Of a DNA stretch of 64,000 nucleotides, positions 42,933 through 51,375 are shown piece by piece; position 1 is the first letter of the stretch; each line of letters opens with the position of its first letter. The notes beneath the pieces are model-generated. The model did no database searches. It saw only the letters and a list, made by a program, of their open reading frames with translations, and was not told the DNA's origin. The translations under genes were made by a program, and so were the position numbers. Source of the stretch: Dehalococcoidales bacterium (GTDB lineage: Bacteria; Chloroflexota; Dehalococcoidia; Dehalococcoidales; UBA5760); NCBI GenBank assembly GCA_028716225.1, contig JAQUQE010000004.1:62001-126000 (forward strand). The letters are read 5' to 3'.

Positions 42933-43502
42933 TTGAAGACTATTGCTATTTCGGGCAGCCCGAGAAAAAACGGAAACACGGAGTTCTTAAGCCGGCACGC
43001 TTTGAAGGCAATCGAAGAGGAGGGAATAGCGACCGAGCTTATCAGCCTGGCCGGTCTGGACATAAAACCCTGCAACGGCTGTTATGCCTGCAAAAAAGAG
43101 GAGTCATGCCCTATTGATGACGACCTATGGCCAGTATATACCAGGATGAAGGAGGCGGATGCGATCATACTTGCCTCGCCGGTCTACTTCGGTTCGGCGA
43201 CAGCCCAGATCAAGGCGCTCATGGAAAGGACCGGTTATATCACCTATTGGAACGGCCGGGCTTTTGAGGGTAAGGTGGGCGGCCCCCTGGTGGTGGCGCG
43301 CCGGGCGGGCAAGAACTTTACCCTGGCCCAGTTGACCTTCTGGTTTCAGGTCATGGGGTGTTTTGTACCCGGTTCTACATACTGGAATGTTGCCTTCGGC
43401 AGTCACGAGAAGGGTAACGTGGAGCAGGACGAAGAAGGCATGAGAACAGCCTGGAACTTTGGCAAGAACGTTGCTTTCCTGCTGAAGAAGGTAAAGGGTT
43501 AA
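42933..43502 (+). CDS. iron-sulfur flavoprotein (NADPH-dependent FMN reductase family)
   Basis: A 189-residue flavodoxin-like protein. The N-terminal SGSPRKNGNTEFLS loop binds the FMN phosphate. Next comes the compact cluster motif CNGCYACKKEESC (Cys-x2-Cys-x2-Cys-x5-Cys, about residues 48-60), the signature of Isf proteins that carry a 4Fe-4S cluster and FMN and reduce oxygen species or other acceptors in anaerobes. TTG start with AGGGGG 7-8 nt upstream. First gene of a tight group with a DUF3795 protein (11-nt gap) and a radical SAM protein (14-nt gap). Confidence 0.9.
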   Translation: MKTIAISGSPRKNGNTEFLSRHALKAIEEEGIATELISLAGLDIKPCNGCYACKKEESCPIDDDLWPVYTRMKEADAIILASPVYFGSATAQIKALMERTGYITYWNGRAFEGKVGGPLVVARRAGKNFTLAQLTFWFQVMGCFVPGSTYWNVAFGSHEKGNVEQDEEGMRTAWNFGKNVAFLLKKVKG

Positions 43503-43513
43503 CCTGCTTTGCC

Positions 43514-44089
43514 ATGGGAAAGTACCCGCTCAAGAAGTATCCCGTAGTCGGCGCCTGCTGCCTCGACTGCGGTCTGTGTCCGAGATATTACACCGAGGGT
43601 TCCTCAAGGTGTCCCGGTTGTTGCGGACCGGGCTTTGAGCAGAAGCACCCGTCCTGCGGCTTTATCATCTGCTGCGTAAAGCAGAAAAGTCTTGAGACAT
43701 GCGCCGAGTGCAGCGACTGGAGAGATTGCGAGAGGGTAGCCGGGATTCTCGGTTCGACCAGGCATCAGGACTCCTTCATCTCCTACCAGCCGGTTGTGGC
43801 CAACTTTGCCTTCATTGAGAAGAATGGCATCAGGGAATTCGTGCGGCGGGAAAATGAAAAACAGGAAATTCTCCGCTATCTCCTGGCTAACTACGACGAA
43901 GGCCGCTCCAAGAGCTTCTATTGCACCGGCTGCCAGGTGTTACCTCCGGACAGGCTGAGAGAAGCCGTATCAGGGATAGAAACGGGAATAGCCGGGGGTA
44001 GCGGAATCAAAGAAAAGGCCAAGGCTATCAGGACGGCAATTATCCATCTAGCCGATACCCTAAAGATCGATTTGGGGTTGAGGAAGTGA
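43514..44089 (+). CDS. DUF3795-type cysteine-rich protein
   Basis: A 191-residue protein whose first 75 residues hold about thirteen cysteines in closely spaced sets (GACCLDCGLCPRYY, RCPGCCGPGF, SCGFIICCVKQK, CAECSDWRDC), a DUF3795-like pattern that could bind one or two Fe-S clusters or zinc. The remaining half is helical and has one further Cys-Thr-Gly-Cys pair. Function unknown. It lies between an iron-sulfur flavoprotein and a radical SAM protein, suggesting a redox partner in one pathway. Confidence 0.75.
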   Translation: MGKYPLKKYPVVGACCLDCGLCPRYYTEGSSRCPGCCGPGFEQKHPSCGFIICCVKQKSLETCAECSDWRDCERVAGILGSTRHQDSFISYQPVVANFAFIEKNGIREFVRRENEKQEILRYLLANYDEGRSKSFYCTGCQVLPPDRLREAVSGIETGIAGGSGIKEKAKAIRTAIIHLADTLKIDLGLRK

Positions 44090-44103
44090 GGGGTGGTTAG
44101 ACA

Positions 44104-45081
44104 GTGGAACCGGGTTATATTGCTCTCTACCATTCCGGTGAGCTTGAGCACCGAGCCCGGAGACTTGAGACACGGCTGGCTTCCTGTGACATCTGCCCCC
44201 GGGAGTGCCGGGTCAACCGGCTCAATGAAGAGACGGGTTTTTGCCACTCCGGTCTGCTGCCCATAGTATCCTCATTCTGTGCCCACCATGGAGAGGAGCC
44301 GGCCATTTCCGGAAGCCGGGGCTCGGGAACGATATTCTTTGGCAACTGCAATCTAAGGTGCGTTTACTGCCAGAACTACCAGATAAGCCAGGACTGGCAA
44401 AAGCAGAGATCCAACGAAGTAGACTATCACACTCTCGCCGAGAACATGCTCTATCTCCAGGACGAGATTGGCTGCCACAACATCAATCTCGTTTCTCCGT
44501 CGCACTTCGTGCCGCAGATAGTCCGTGCGCTTACGGAGGCAGTGCCGATGGGCCTTAAACTGCCACTGGTCTACAACACCAACGGCTACGACTCTGTTAA
44601 GACCCTGGAGGAGCTTAGCGGTATTGTCAGCATCTACCTGCCGGACCTAAAATACGCTTCCGATGCCTACGCCAGTCAGCTCTCGGAGGCTCCGGACTAC
44701 GTCGCCCGGTCCCGTCAGGCCATCAAGGAGATGTACCGGCAGGTCGGCGGGCTCGTCACGGATAAGTCCGGGCTGGCGCAGCAGGGGCTAATCGTCCGCC
44801 ACCTTATCCTGCCCAACGGACTGTCCGGCAGCCGGGACTCGCTTACCTGGCTGGCCAAGGAGACCTCCAGACGGGTTGCCATCAGTGCTATGTCGCAATA
44901 TCACCCCGTACACCGGGCTGATCAGTTTCTCCTCCTCTCACGCAGCATATCGCCGTCCGAATACCAGGAGGTGCTCGATATAATGGAGGAGCTGGGGCTT
45001 AAGAAGGGTTGGACACAGAATATGGACGCTCATGAAGACTATTTCCCCGACTTTGAACGCGAGGGACATCCGTTCCTATGA
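44104..45081 (+). CDS. PflX-type radical SAM protein (COG1313-like)
   Basis: A 325-residue radical SAM enzyme. The SAM-cluster motif is CNLRCVYCQN (Cys-x3-Cys-x2-Cys, about residues 82-91). An N-terminal motif CDICPRECRVNRLNEETGFC, typical of the PflX group related to pyruvate-formate-lyase activases, precedes it. Further PflX marks are LVSPSHFVPQIV and SAMSQYHPVHRA. The substrate of PflX is unknown. GTG start with GGGGTGG upstream. Third gene of the Isf-DUF3795 group. Confidence 0.88.
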   Translation: MEPGYIALYHSGELEHRARRLETRLASCDICPRECRVNRLNEETGFCHSGLLPIVSSFCAHHGEEPAISGSRGSGTIFFGNCNLRCVYCQNYQISQDWQKQRSNEVDYHTLAENMLYLQDEIGCHNINLVSPSHFVPQIVRALTEAVPMGLKLPLVYNTNGYDSVKTLEELSGIVSIYLPDLKYASDAYASQLSEAPDYVARSRQAIKEMYRQVGGLVTDKSGLAQQGLIVRHLILPNGLSGSRDSLTWLAKETSRRVAISAMSQYHPVHRADQFLLLSRSISPSEYQEVLDIMEELGLKKGWTQNMDAHEDYFPDFEREGHPFL

Positions 45082-45120
45082 TCGATACGGCGGGTCAGAG
45101 TGGTTGAAGCACGCCTCGGT

Positions 45121-45234
45121 TTACCTTTTGCGCTTGGTGAAGGCAAAACGTATTTTTAGACCGTTACGTTTTTCGTCCTTCCTATTGACATTACTGATGA
45201 AGGTCTTCAGGTCGGGAAGCTGTTTCTCAGTCAT
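45121..45234 (-). CDS. small basic protein (37 aa), tentative
   Basis: A 37-codon ORF with ATG preceded by AAAAGGAA at a good distance and a TACAAT box about 40 nt further upstream. The peptide is rich in Lys and Arg (about a third of its residues) and ends with KRKR, suggesting RNA or DNA contact. No family is recognised. The ribosome site and lack of overlap with other genes are the only support; it could be chance. Confidence 0.4.
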   Translation of the reverse strand: MTEKQLPDLKTFISNVNRKDEKRNGLKIRFAFTKRKR

Positions 45235-45315
45235 TGTGATTTCCTTTTCTGTAGGTTGCGTAATCTGAAATTAATTGTAGCATATCCCCGAAGGTGAGGC
45301 CAAATCCGGTTTAGG

Positions 45316-46179
45316 TTATCCGTCTTTATCCATCCCGTGAAAACATCCGCCCTCCCTCTTGTCTTGAGTTTGGCACCCGGGGCAGAAGTAGGTGCCGCGG
45401 TTGCGAACGGTTATCCGCTCAACAGGAGTGCCGCAGACCGGGCAGAGCTTACCGCCAAGACGGTGGGCGACCCGGAACTGAAAGTGGGCGGTGCCCTCTT
45501 CACCACCAGGGCGGTAGTAGGTATCCACGCTGGCCCCTTTATGGTCAATCGCCGCCGAGAGCACCTCTCTGATGCTCCGATATAGCCTGCTCACTTCTGC
45601 CATAGTCAGGCTACCCCCCGGTCTTAAGGGGTGGATTCCGGCGGAAAACAGTGACTCATCGGCATACATATTACCGATACCGGCGATCAGATCCTGCTCC
45701 AGGAGCAGCGCCTTTATCGGTGCCTTGCGGTTTGCCAACAGCTCAGCCAAGAGATCAGGAGTAAAGACATCCTCCAGTGGTTCAGCCCCGAGCTTCGTCT
45801 CGAGGTTGACTAAGTCCCGGGTAAGCCACATCACCCCGAACTTACGCGGGTCGCGGAAGTGTATGTCCAAATTACCGTCCAGGTGGATTATGGCACGGAC
45901 AAACTTTTCCGGGTCAGCCAGGACCGGCTTCAGCAGCAGGGACCCGGTCATTCTGAGATGGATAATCAGCATCGTGCCGCTACCAAGGTGAAAGATGAGA
46001 TATTTGCCGCGCCGGCTCAGTCGGGTTATCTCCTGCCCGATAAGGCAGGAGCGGAATTCCTCTACCGAAGGCCTAAGGACTATCCCCTCCCAGTTAAGAG
46101 TAATACCGGTAACACGACGTCCGATAACATGGGGGATAAGCTCATTCTTTACCGTTTCTACTTCAGGAAGCTCAGGCAC
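45316..46179 (-). CDS. mutM: formamidopyrimidine-DNA glycosylase
   Basis: A 287-residue Fpg/MutM that removes oxidised purines such as 8-oxoguanine. The GTG at 46179 is the true start: it puts PELPEVETV, with catalytic Pro2 and Glu3, directly after the initiator. The H2TH region GIGNMYADESLF and the C-terminal zinc finger CPVC...CPGC are intact. The start lies 8 nt inside the end of polA, so the two DNA repair genes are translationally coupled. Confidence 0.95.
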   Translation of the reverse strand: MPELPEVETVKNELIPHVIGRRVTGITLNWEGIVLRPSVEEFRSCLIGQEITRLSRRGKYLIFHLGSGTMLIIHLRMTGSLLLKPVLADPEKFVRAIIHLDGNLDIHFRDPRKFGVMWLTRDLVNLETKLGAEPLEDVFTPDLLAELLANRKAPIKALLLEQDLIAGIGNMYADESLFSAGIHPLRPGGSLTMAEVSRLYRSIREVLSAAIDHKGASVDTYYRPGGEEGTAHFQFRVAHRLGGKLCPVCGTPVERITVRNRGTYFCPGCQTQDKREGGCFHGMDKDG

Positions 46180-48907
46180 TTTCCTTCTCCATCTCTCCCC
46201 AGTTGCTACCGGCTTTAATATCCACCTTGAGCGGCACATCGAGCGCCATAGCGGTAGACATCACCTGCGGCACAAGCCGACGCATTATATCCATCTCCTC
46301 ACCGGGTACCTCAAAGATAAGCTCGTCGTGAACCTGAAGCAGCATCTTGCTCTTCAGCCGGTGATTAACCATCTCCCGGTAGAGATTGACCATAGCCACC
46401 TTTATAATGTCGGCCGACGTACCCTGTACCGGCATGTTAATTGCCATCCGTTCAGCGGCTTCTCTCACCTGTCGATTAGATGACTTGATTTCAGGTATAA
46501 AGCGTTTCCTGCCCAGCAAAGTCTGGACATAGCCCAGTTCCCTCGTCTGCTTCTTGGTCGACTCGAGATAATCCATTACCCCGGGATACTTTTCAAAGTA
46601 TGAGGTGATGAACTGTGCCGCCTCCTGCCGGGACAGCTCGGTTGCCTGCTCCAGTCCGTAATCGCTCATACCGTAGATGACCCCGAAGTTGACCGTCTTG
46701 GCCAGACGACGCATATCCGGCGTTACCCCCGAGGCATCCACTCCGAAGAGCTGAGATGCGGTGGCGGTGTGGATATCCTCATCCCGGCTGAAGGCTCGCA
46801 GCAGCCCCGCATCACGGGACAGGTGGGCCAAAGCACGAAGGTCAATCTGGGAATAATCACCGGCCAGAAGGTAAGAGCCGGATGGGGCAATAAAGGCTTG
46901 CCTTATCTCTCTACCCACTTCACCGCGGACCGGGATATTCTGCAGGTTGGGTTCATTGGACGAGAGCCGCCCCGTCGCCGTCCTCGTCTGGTTGAAGCTG
47001 GTGTGCACCCGGCCTGTCTCCGGGTTTACCAAGGTCGGCAGAGCATCAACGTATGTGGACTTGAGCTTGGCTAACTGGCGGTAGTCCAGTATATACTCTA
47101 TTACCGGGTGGACGCCACGCAGTCCCTCCAGTACGGAAGCGTCGGTAGAATAGCCGCTCTTTGTCTTCCTCGCCGGCGGCAGCTTCAGCTCCTCAAAAAG
47201 TACGGCGCTCAACTGCTGGGATGAGTTTATGTTGAAATGGTGTCCGACGCCGTTATAGATGTCCTTCTCCAGCCCGATTAATCGCTCGCCGAGGCGGTGG
47301 GACATCTTCCTGAGCCGTCCCACATCCACGGCAATCCCGTTCATCTCCATACTGACCAGTACAGGTATTAGCGGCATCTCGACCTCAGAGAAAAGCTGCC
47401 ACAGACCCTGCCGCTGCAACTCCGGGCGCAGCAGTTCTGCCATCCGTCCGGTGATGTCAGCATCAGCGCAGGCATAATCGGCGGCTTTACTCACTTCAAC
47501 GCTTGACATAGGAATCTGCTTGCTTCCCGAGCCGATAAGGTCGGTAATCGGAGTCATCTCTATGCCCAGACGGCCGAAGGCGAGGGTTTTCAAGCCCAGG
47601 GATTTCTCACCAAGCAGATAGGCAGCTACCATGGTATCGAATGTCAGGTTAGCTACCTCTACTCCGTGCCTGGCCAGTACTATGATATCGTACTTACCGT
47701 TGTGGGCAATCTTAGCTTTGGAGCCGTCCGCCAGTACCGGCTCAAGTCCGCTAATTACCTGCTCGATGGGAAGCTGTTCCATCTGTCCCAGGCCAAGATG
47801 GCCGACCGGGATATAGCAGGCCTCGGCCGGGGCCAGCGAGACAGAGATACCCACCAGTTGGGCGGACATCGAATTTAAGCTGGTTGTCTCCGTATCAAAA
47901 GTAAATGATTCGGCTTGCGAGAGGCGGCCTAGAAGTTCGTTCAACGCCCGGCCGCTATTGACGATGTGATAGGCTGGCTCAGCCGGGAGCTTGCTTTCGG
48001 TTTGTACAAGCACTTCGGAAGTCGCCTCTCTCTCCTCCGCATCGGGCAGTTTGGGTAGGAGGCTGAAAAACTCCAGCTTGCGGAAAAGCTCGGTTACCTG
48101 CTGGCGGTCGTAACGGTCGACCCGGCATTCGTCAAGGTTTAGGGTAAATGGTGCATCGGTAATAATAGTGGCAAGCTCCTTACTCTGTCGGGCGATGGCT
48201 TCGTTCTGTTTCAACAGGGATTGGAGTTTGGGCGGGCTTACCCGGTCAATACGAGCGTATATCTCTTCCACGCTACCGAACTGATCGATAAGCCTGACAG
48301 CCGTCTTCTCACCGATGCCGGGGACGCCGGGGATATTGTCGGACGGGTCACCCTTTAACCCTTTCAGATCAGTGATATGCCCAGGACTGACGCCGTACTT
48401 CTCAATTACCGCCGCCTCATCGTAGAGCATGGTATCTCCGAAGGACCGCTTCGGGGCAAATACCTTTACTCTCGGCGATACCAGCTGCATAGCATCGGCA
48501 TCACCGGTAACGACGATTGTCTCGAAATCCTGCTCGCTTGCCTGATGACTGAGAGTGCCCAGGGCGTCATCCGCTTCATAACCCTCAAGCTCAAAGACGG
48601 GAATACTAAAGGTCTTTACCAGTTCCCTTACCCTATCCATCTGGCCGACCAGCTCCTCCGGGGTGGCCGGGCGGTGCGCCTTGTACTGATCGAAGAGCTG
48701 ATGTCTGAAGGTAGGGGCTTTCTTATCAAAAGCAATGGCACAGTGGGTAGGTTTTAGCTCGCTTATTGCTTTCAGCAGAATCAGGGCAAAGCCGTAAACG
48801 GCACCCACCGTCTCACCGGTCTTGCTTACGGTCAGCGGGGGAAGGGCATGGAAGGCACGGTGAACCAGAGCATTACCGTCAAATAGCACCAGAAGTCTTT
48901 TCTCCAT
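46172..48907 (-). CDS. polA: DNA polymerase I
   Basis: A 911-residue three-domain polymerase. The 5'-3' nuclease (about 1-290) holds DGNALVHRAFHAL and GDPSDNIPGVPGIGEKTA. The 3'-5' exonuclease (about 310-500) keeps its acidic residues (FDTETTSL, HNGKYDI, YACADAD), so proofreading should be active. The polymerase domain has DYSQIDLRALAHLS, RLAKTVNFGVIYG and QVHDELIFEVP. A TATAAT box lies only 6 nt before the ATG and no ribosome site is present, pointing to a leaderless mRNA. Confidence 0.97.
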   Translation of the reverse strand: MEKRLLVLFDGNALVHRAFHALPPLTVSKTGETVGAVYGFALILLKAISELKPTHCAIAFDKKAPTFRHQLFDQYKAHRPATPEELVGQMDRVRELVKTFSIPVFELEGYEADDALGTLSHQASEQDFETIVVTGDADAMQLVSPRVKVFAPKRSFGDTMLYDEAAVIEKYGVSPGHITDLKGLKGDPSDNIPGVPGIGEKTAVRLIDQFGSVEEIYARIDRVSPPKLQSLLKQNEAIARQSKELATIITDAPFTLNLDECRVDRYDRQQVTELFRKLEFFSLLPKLPDAEEREATSEVLVQTESKLPAEPAYHIVNSGRALNELLGRLSQAESFTFDTETTSLNSMSAQLVGISVSLAPAEACYIPVGHLGLGQMEQLPIEQVISGLEPVLADGSKAKIAHNGKYDIIVLARHGVEVANLTFDTMVAAYLLGEKSLGLKTLAFGRLGIEMTPITDLIGSGSKQIPMSSVEVSKAADYACADADITGRMAELLRPELQRQGLWQLFSEVEMPLIPVLVSMEMNGIAVDVGRLRKMSHRLGERLIGLEKDIYNGVGHHFNINSSQQLSAVLFEELKLPPARKTKSGYSTDASVLEGLRGVHPVIEYILDYRQLAKLKSTYVDALPTLVNPETGRVHTSFNQTRTATGRLSSNEPNLQNIPVRGEVGREIRQAFIAPSGSYLLAGDYSQIDLRALAHLSRDAGLLRAFSRDEDIHTATASQLFGVDASGVTPDMRRLAKTVNFGVIYGMSDYGLEQATELSRQEAAQFITSYFEKYPGVMDYLESTKKQTRELGYVQTLLGRKRFIPEIKSSNRQVREAAERMAINMPVQGTSADIIKVAMVNLYREMVNHRLKSKMLLQVHDELIFEVPGEEMDIMRRLVPQVMSTAMALDVPLKVDIKAGSNWGEMEKESA

Positions 48908-48913
48908 AGCCTC

Positions 48914-48922
48914 ATTATAGCA
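48914..48922 (-). promoter_or_regulatory. extended -10 of polA at leaderless distance
   Basis: Minus strand TGC-TATAAT (hexamer 48919-48914), then six bases, then the polA ATG at 48907. A start 6-7 nt after the -10 would fall on the A of ATG. No -35 box is evident. Confidence 0.6.
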
Positions 48923-49082
48923 GAGCAGGGTTGATTTGAGTTAGCGGATTTAATAAAACCCACCCCCGATTTCCCGATGCTGGAACGACACCGAGTCATG
49001 AATCATCGAACATTGTCTTAGCAGGGATATCTGATGTAAAATCTTAATTCCCTTAGTGTTATCATGTAAGAGGTGACATGCC

Positions 49083-50009
49083 GTGTTTTCCACAAAGACC
49101 GGGGCCGCCCGGCTTTTAATTACTGTCGTCATCGGCCTGATAGTGCTGAAGGCAGTGGCCGCCTGGCTCAGCGGCAGTCTCAGTATCCTTGCCCAGGCTA
49201 CCGATAGCCTGCTCGACCTGGTGGCCGGGATAGTCACCTTCTTAGCCCTCCGCATTGCAGCCAAGCCGGCCGATGAGGAACACCCCTACGGACACGGCAA
49301 GTGGGAAGATGTGGCCGGTATGGTTCAGGGTATCCTGATCACGGTTGCCGGCGGCCTGATAATCTATGCATCGGTACAGCGGATACGGACCGGCGCTGCC
49401 ATTGAGATGGCTGGAGCCGGCATAGTGGCAATGGCCATCTCCGTAGCAGTAAGTATCTTCCTGTCCCGCCACCTGTTAAAGGTGGCCAGGAATACCGGGT
49501 CGGTAGCCCTGGAGGCTAACGCCAACAATATCGCCGCCGATATCTACTCGGCGCTGGCAGTGCTGGCCGGATTGTTGGCAGTGAGACTGACCAACCTCAG
49601 CTACATTGACTCTGCCGTGGCTATCGGAGTAGCCGCCTACATCATCCGGCTGGGTTACCGCTCAATATCCAGGTCTCTGGCAATACTGGTTGATACCAAG
49701 CTATCAGCAGAGCATGAGGAGGTGATAGAGGCCTGTCTGAGAAAACACAGCGTGGATGTGGCAGGGTTTCATAAGCTGCGGACGCGCCACTCGGGAAGCC
49801 AGCATTATATAGACCTTCACCTGGTAGTTAATAAAGCCCTCAGCTTAGAGCAGGCTCACGACATCTGTGACCGAATTGAGGAAGAGATACAGGGCAGGCT
49901 TCATGGTACCAACGTAACCATTCATCTCGAACCGTGCGACGGCAGATGCGAGCAGTGCCATACGGTCTGCTCCAGGAATGATGCCGGTGCCAGCCGGCTG
50001 ATCGAATAG
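49083..50009 (+). CDS. cation diffusion facilitator transporter
   Basis: A 308-residue CDF protein with six spans (about residues 8-190) and a cytoplasmic C-terminal domain (about 205-285). Metal-site residues are visible: the DSLLDLVAG segment of span 2, HPYGHGKWED between spans 2 and 3, and EANANNIAADIYSA of span 5. It exports Zn2+, Fe2+ or Mn2+; the span pattern does not settle the ion. The last 35 residues carry a Cys-rich tail (CDGRCEQCHTVC), unusual for the family and perhaps metal-sensing. GTG start after AGAGGTG. Confidence 0.9.
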   Translation: MFSTKTGAARLLITVVIGLIVLKAVAAWLSGSLSILAQATDSLLDLVAGIVTFLALRIAAKPADEEHPYGHGKWEDVAGMVQGILITVAGGLIIYASVQRIRTGAAIEMAGAGIVAMAISVAVSIFLSRHLLKVARNTGSVALEANANNIAADIYSALAVLAGLLAVRLTNLSYIDSAVAIGVAAYIIRLGYRSISRSLAILVDTKLSAEHEEVIEACLRKHSVDVAGFHKLRTRHSGSQHYIDLHLVVNKALSLEQAHDICDRIEEEIQGRLHGTNVTIHLEPCDGRCEQCHTVCSRNDAGASRLIE

Positions 50010-50065
50010 TGAGCAACGCGCAGGTCATATAGAACCAGTTCTTGCTCCCGTGTGGAAGGCTTCGC

Positions 50066-50387
50066 CTAGCGTAATAGATTGAGTGCGAAAAGAATTATTG
50101 CCCCTAGAACAAGCAGCACCGTTCCGCCTACCGGCTTGGAGTACTTCACATAGCGGTCGCTAAATCTGGAGTTGATGGCAAAGGCGGCTCCTCCGAAGAT
50201 AATACGGAGAGCGAACAATTCTCTCCATCCTGTTCATAGTCCTCTTTCTGGACTCTTCACCCTGAATCTCACAGACAATAGCCCCCTTGGTTCTTATAAA
50301 TTCCATTATATTCAGTATTCCACCGCCGAGGGCAACTAGTCCAACCGCTATCGTTACCAGCCTTACCGTTACCCCCAACTCCATCAT
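50066..50387 (-). pseudogene. small membrane-protein gene with a frameshift
   Basis: The first part (50387 to about 50218) encodes MMELGVTVRLVTIAVGLVAL..., a membrane helix followed by a charged loop ending Asn-Arg-Met-Glu-Arg-Ile. Past that point this frame turns into Arg/Ser-rich nonsense. The +1 frame continues with a convincing tail: a glycine-rich helix (FALRIIFGGAAFAI), a Lys/Arg loop (SDRYVKYSKPVGG) and a last helix ending at TAG 50066. Joined, they make a normal three-span protein of about 105 residues. A single-base indel, a sequencing error or two overlapping small genes (second start TTG 50218) are all possible. Confidence 0.55.
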
Positions 50388-50475
50388 AACTCAATCACTC
50401 ATATTCCGGATATCACCGGGATTAGCGTTATCTTAATCCCATCTATCCTGTATGTCAGGTAAGGGTATACCTTCC

Positions 50476-50505
50476 TTGAAGCCAATCTGAGGCTTCTGCT
50501 ATAAT
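50476..50505 (+). promoter_or_regulatory. promoter of the amidohydrolase gene at leaderless distance
   Basis: TTGAAG (50476-50481), an 18-nt spacer, then TGC-TATAAT (hexamer 50500-50505). Six bases later comes the GTG start at 50512. The geometry equals that before polA, and there is no ribosome site. Confidence 0.65.
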
Positions 50506-50511
50506 CTCGAT

Positions 50512-51366
50512 GTGATAATTGATTTCCACACCCATGTCTTCTCACCCCGGATAAAGAAAAACCGCGCCAGGTATATTGATGCCGACCCGTCGTTCGCCCT
50601 TCTTTACGCCAAGAAGGAAGCTAAGCTTGCCACCACCGATGAACTCATTATCAGAATGGATGAAGACGGGGTTGATATGTCAGTCATCTTGAATATCGGC
50701 TGGACGACCCATGAGCTTTGTGTCGAGACCAACGACTACATTCTAGAGTCAATCGCCCGCTATCCCGACCGTCTGATTGGTTTCGCATCTGTGCAGCCGC
50801 AGTCCACCGAAGCTGCCATTGCTGAAATCGAGCGCTGTGCCAAAAGCGGGATAAAGGGGATTGGGGAACTCAGGCCGGATATGCAGCTAATCGACCCAGG
50901 CGATGCGGCGGTGATGAGGCCGTTTGTTGAAACCATGGTAAAGCATAAGCTAATATTACTCACTCATTCCTCTGAACCGATCGGTCACCAATACCCGGGT
51001 AAGGGAAGCGTTACTCCGGAGATACTCTATTACCTGATTGAAAACTATCCCGAACTGACCGTAGTCTGTGCCCACTGGGGCGGGGGGCTACCCTTCTACG
51101 CCCTGATGCCTGAGGTAAAGCAGGCAATGGGGAATGTCTTCTTTGACACAGCGGCTTCGCCATACCTGTACCTTCCTCAGATATATCATCAGGTCAGCCA
51201 GCTCGTCGGCAGCGATCGGATTCTATTCGGAAGCGATTACCCTCTGCTGGCACCCAGCCGCCTGCTGAATGAGATTGACTCCCTGGGCCTGCCCGAAGAA
51301 ACCAGAGGACTTATCCTCTCCGGAAATGCCCGCAGGCTACTCGACATCAAAAGTAAAAATGAGTAG
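50512..51366 (+). CDS. TIM-barrel metal-dependent amidohydrolase (ACMSD-like family)
   Basis: A 284-residue metallohydrolase of the amidohydrolase_2/ACMSD type. The first strand reads IIDFHTHVF, giving the His-x-His metal pair. Later motifs are ILLTHSSEP (His), VVCAHWGGGLPFY (His) and FGSDYPLLAP (Asp). Such enzymes act as decarboxylases or hydrolases on small cyclic or aromatic acids; the substrate is unknown. Co-transcribed with thpR (9-nt gap). Confidence 0.87.
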   Translation: MIIDFHTHVFSPRIKKNRARYIDADPSFALLYAKKEAKLATTDELIIRMDEDGVDMSVILNIGWTTHELCVETNDYILESIARYPDRLIGFASVQPQSTEAAIAEIERCAKSGIKGIGELRPDMQLIDPGDAAVMRPFVETMVKHKLILLTHSSEPIGHQYPGKGSVTPEILYYLIENYPELTVVCAHWGGGLPFYALMPEVKQAMGNVFFDTAASPYLYLPQIYHQVSQLVGSDRILFGSDYPLLAPSRLLNEIDSLGLPEETRGLILSGNARRLLDIKSKNE

Positions 51367-51375
51367 GGCTTAGGT

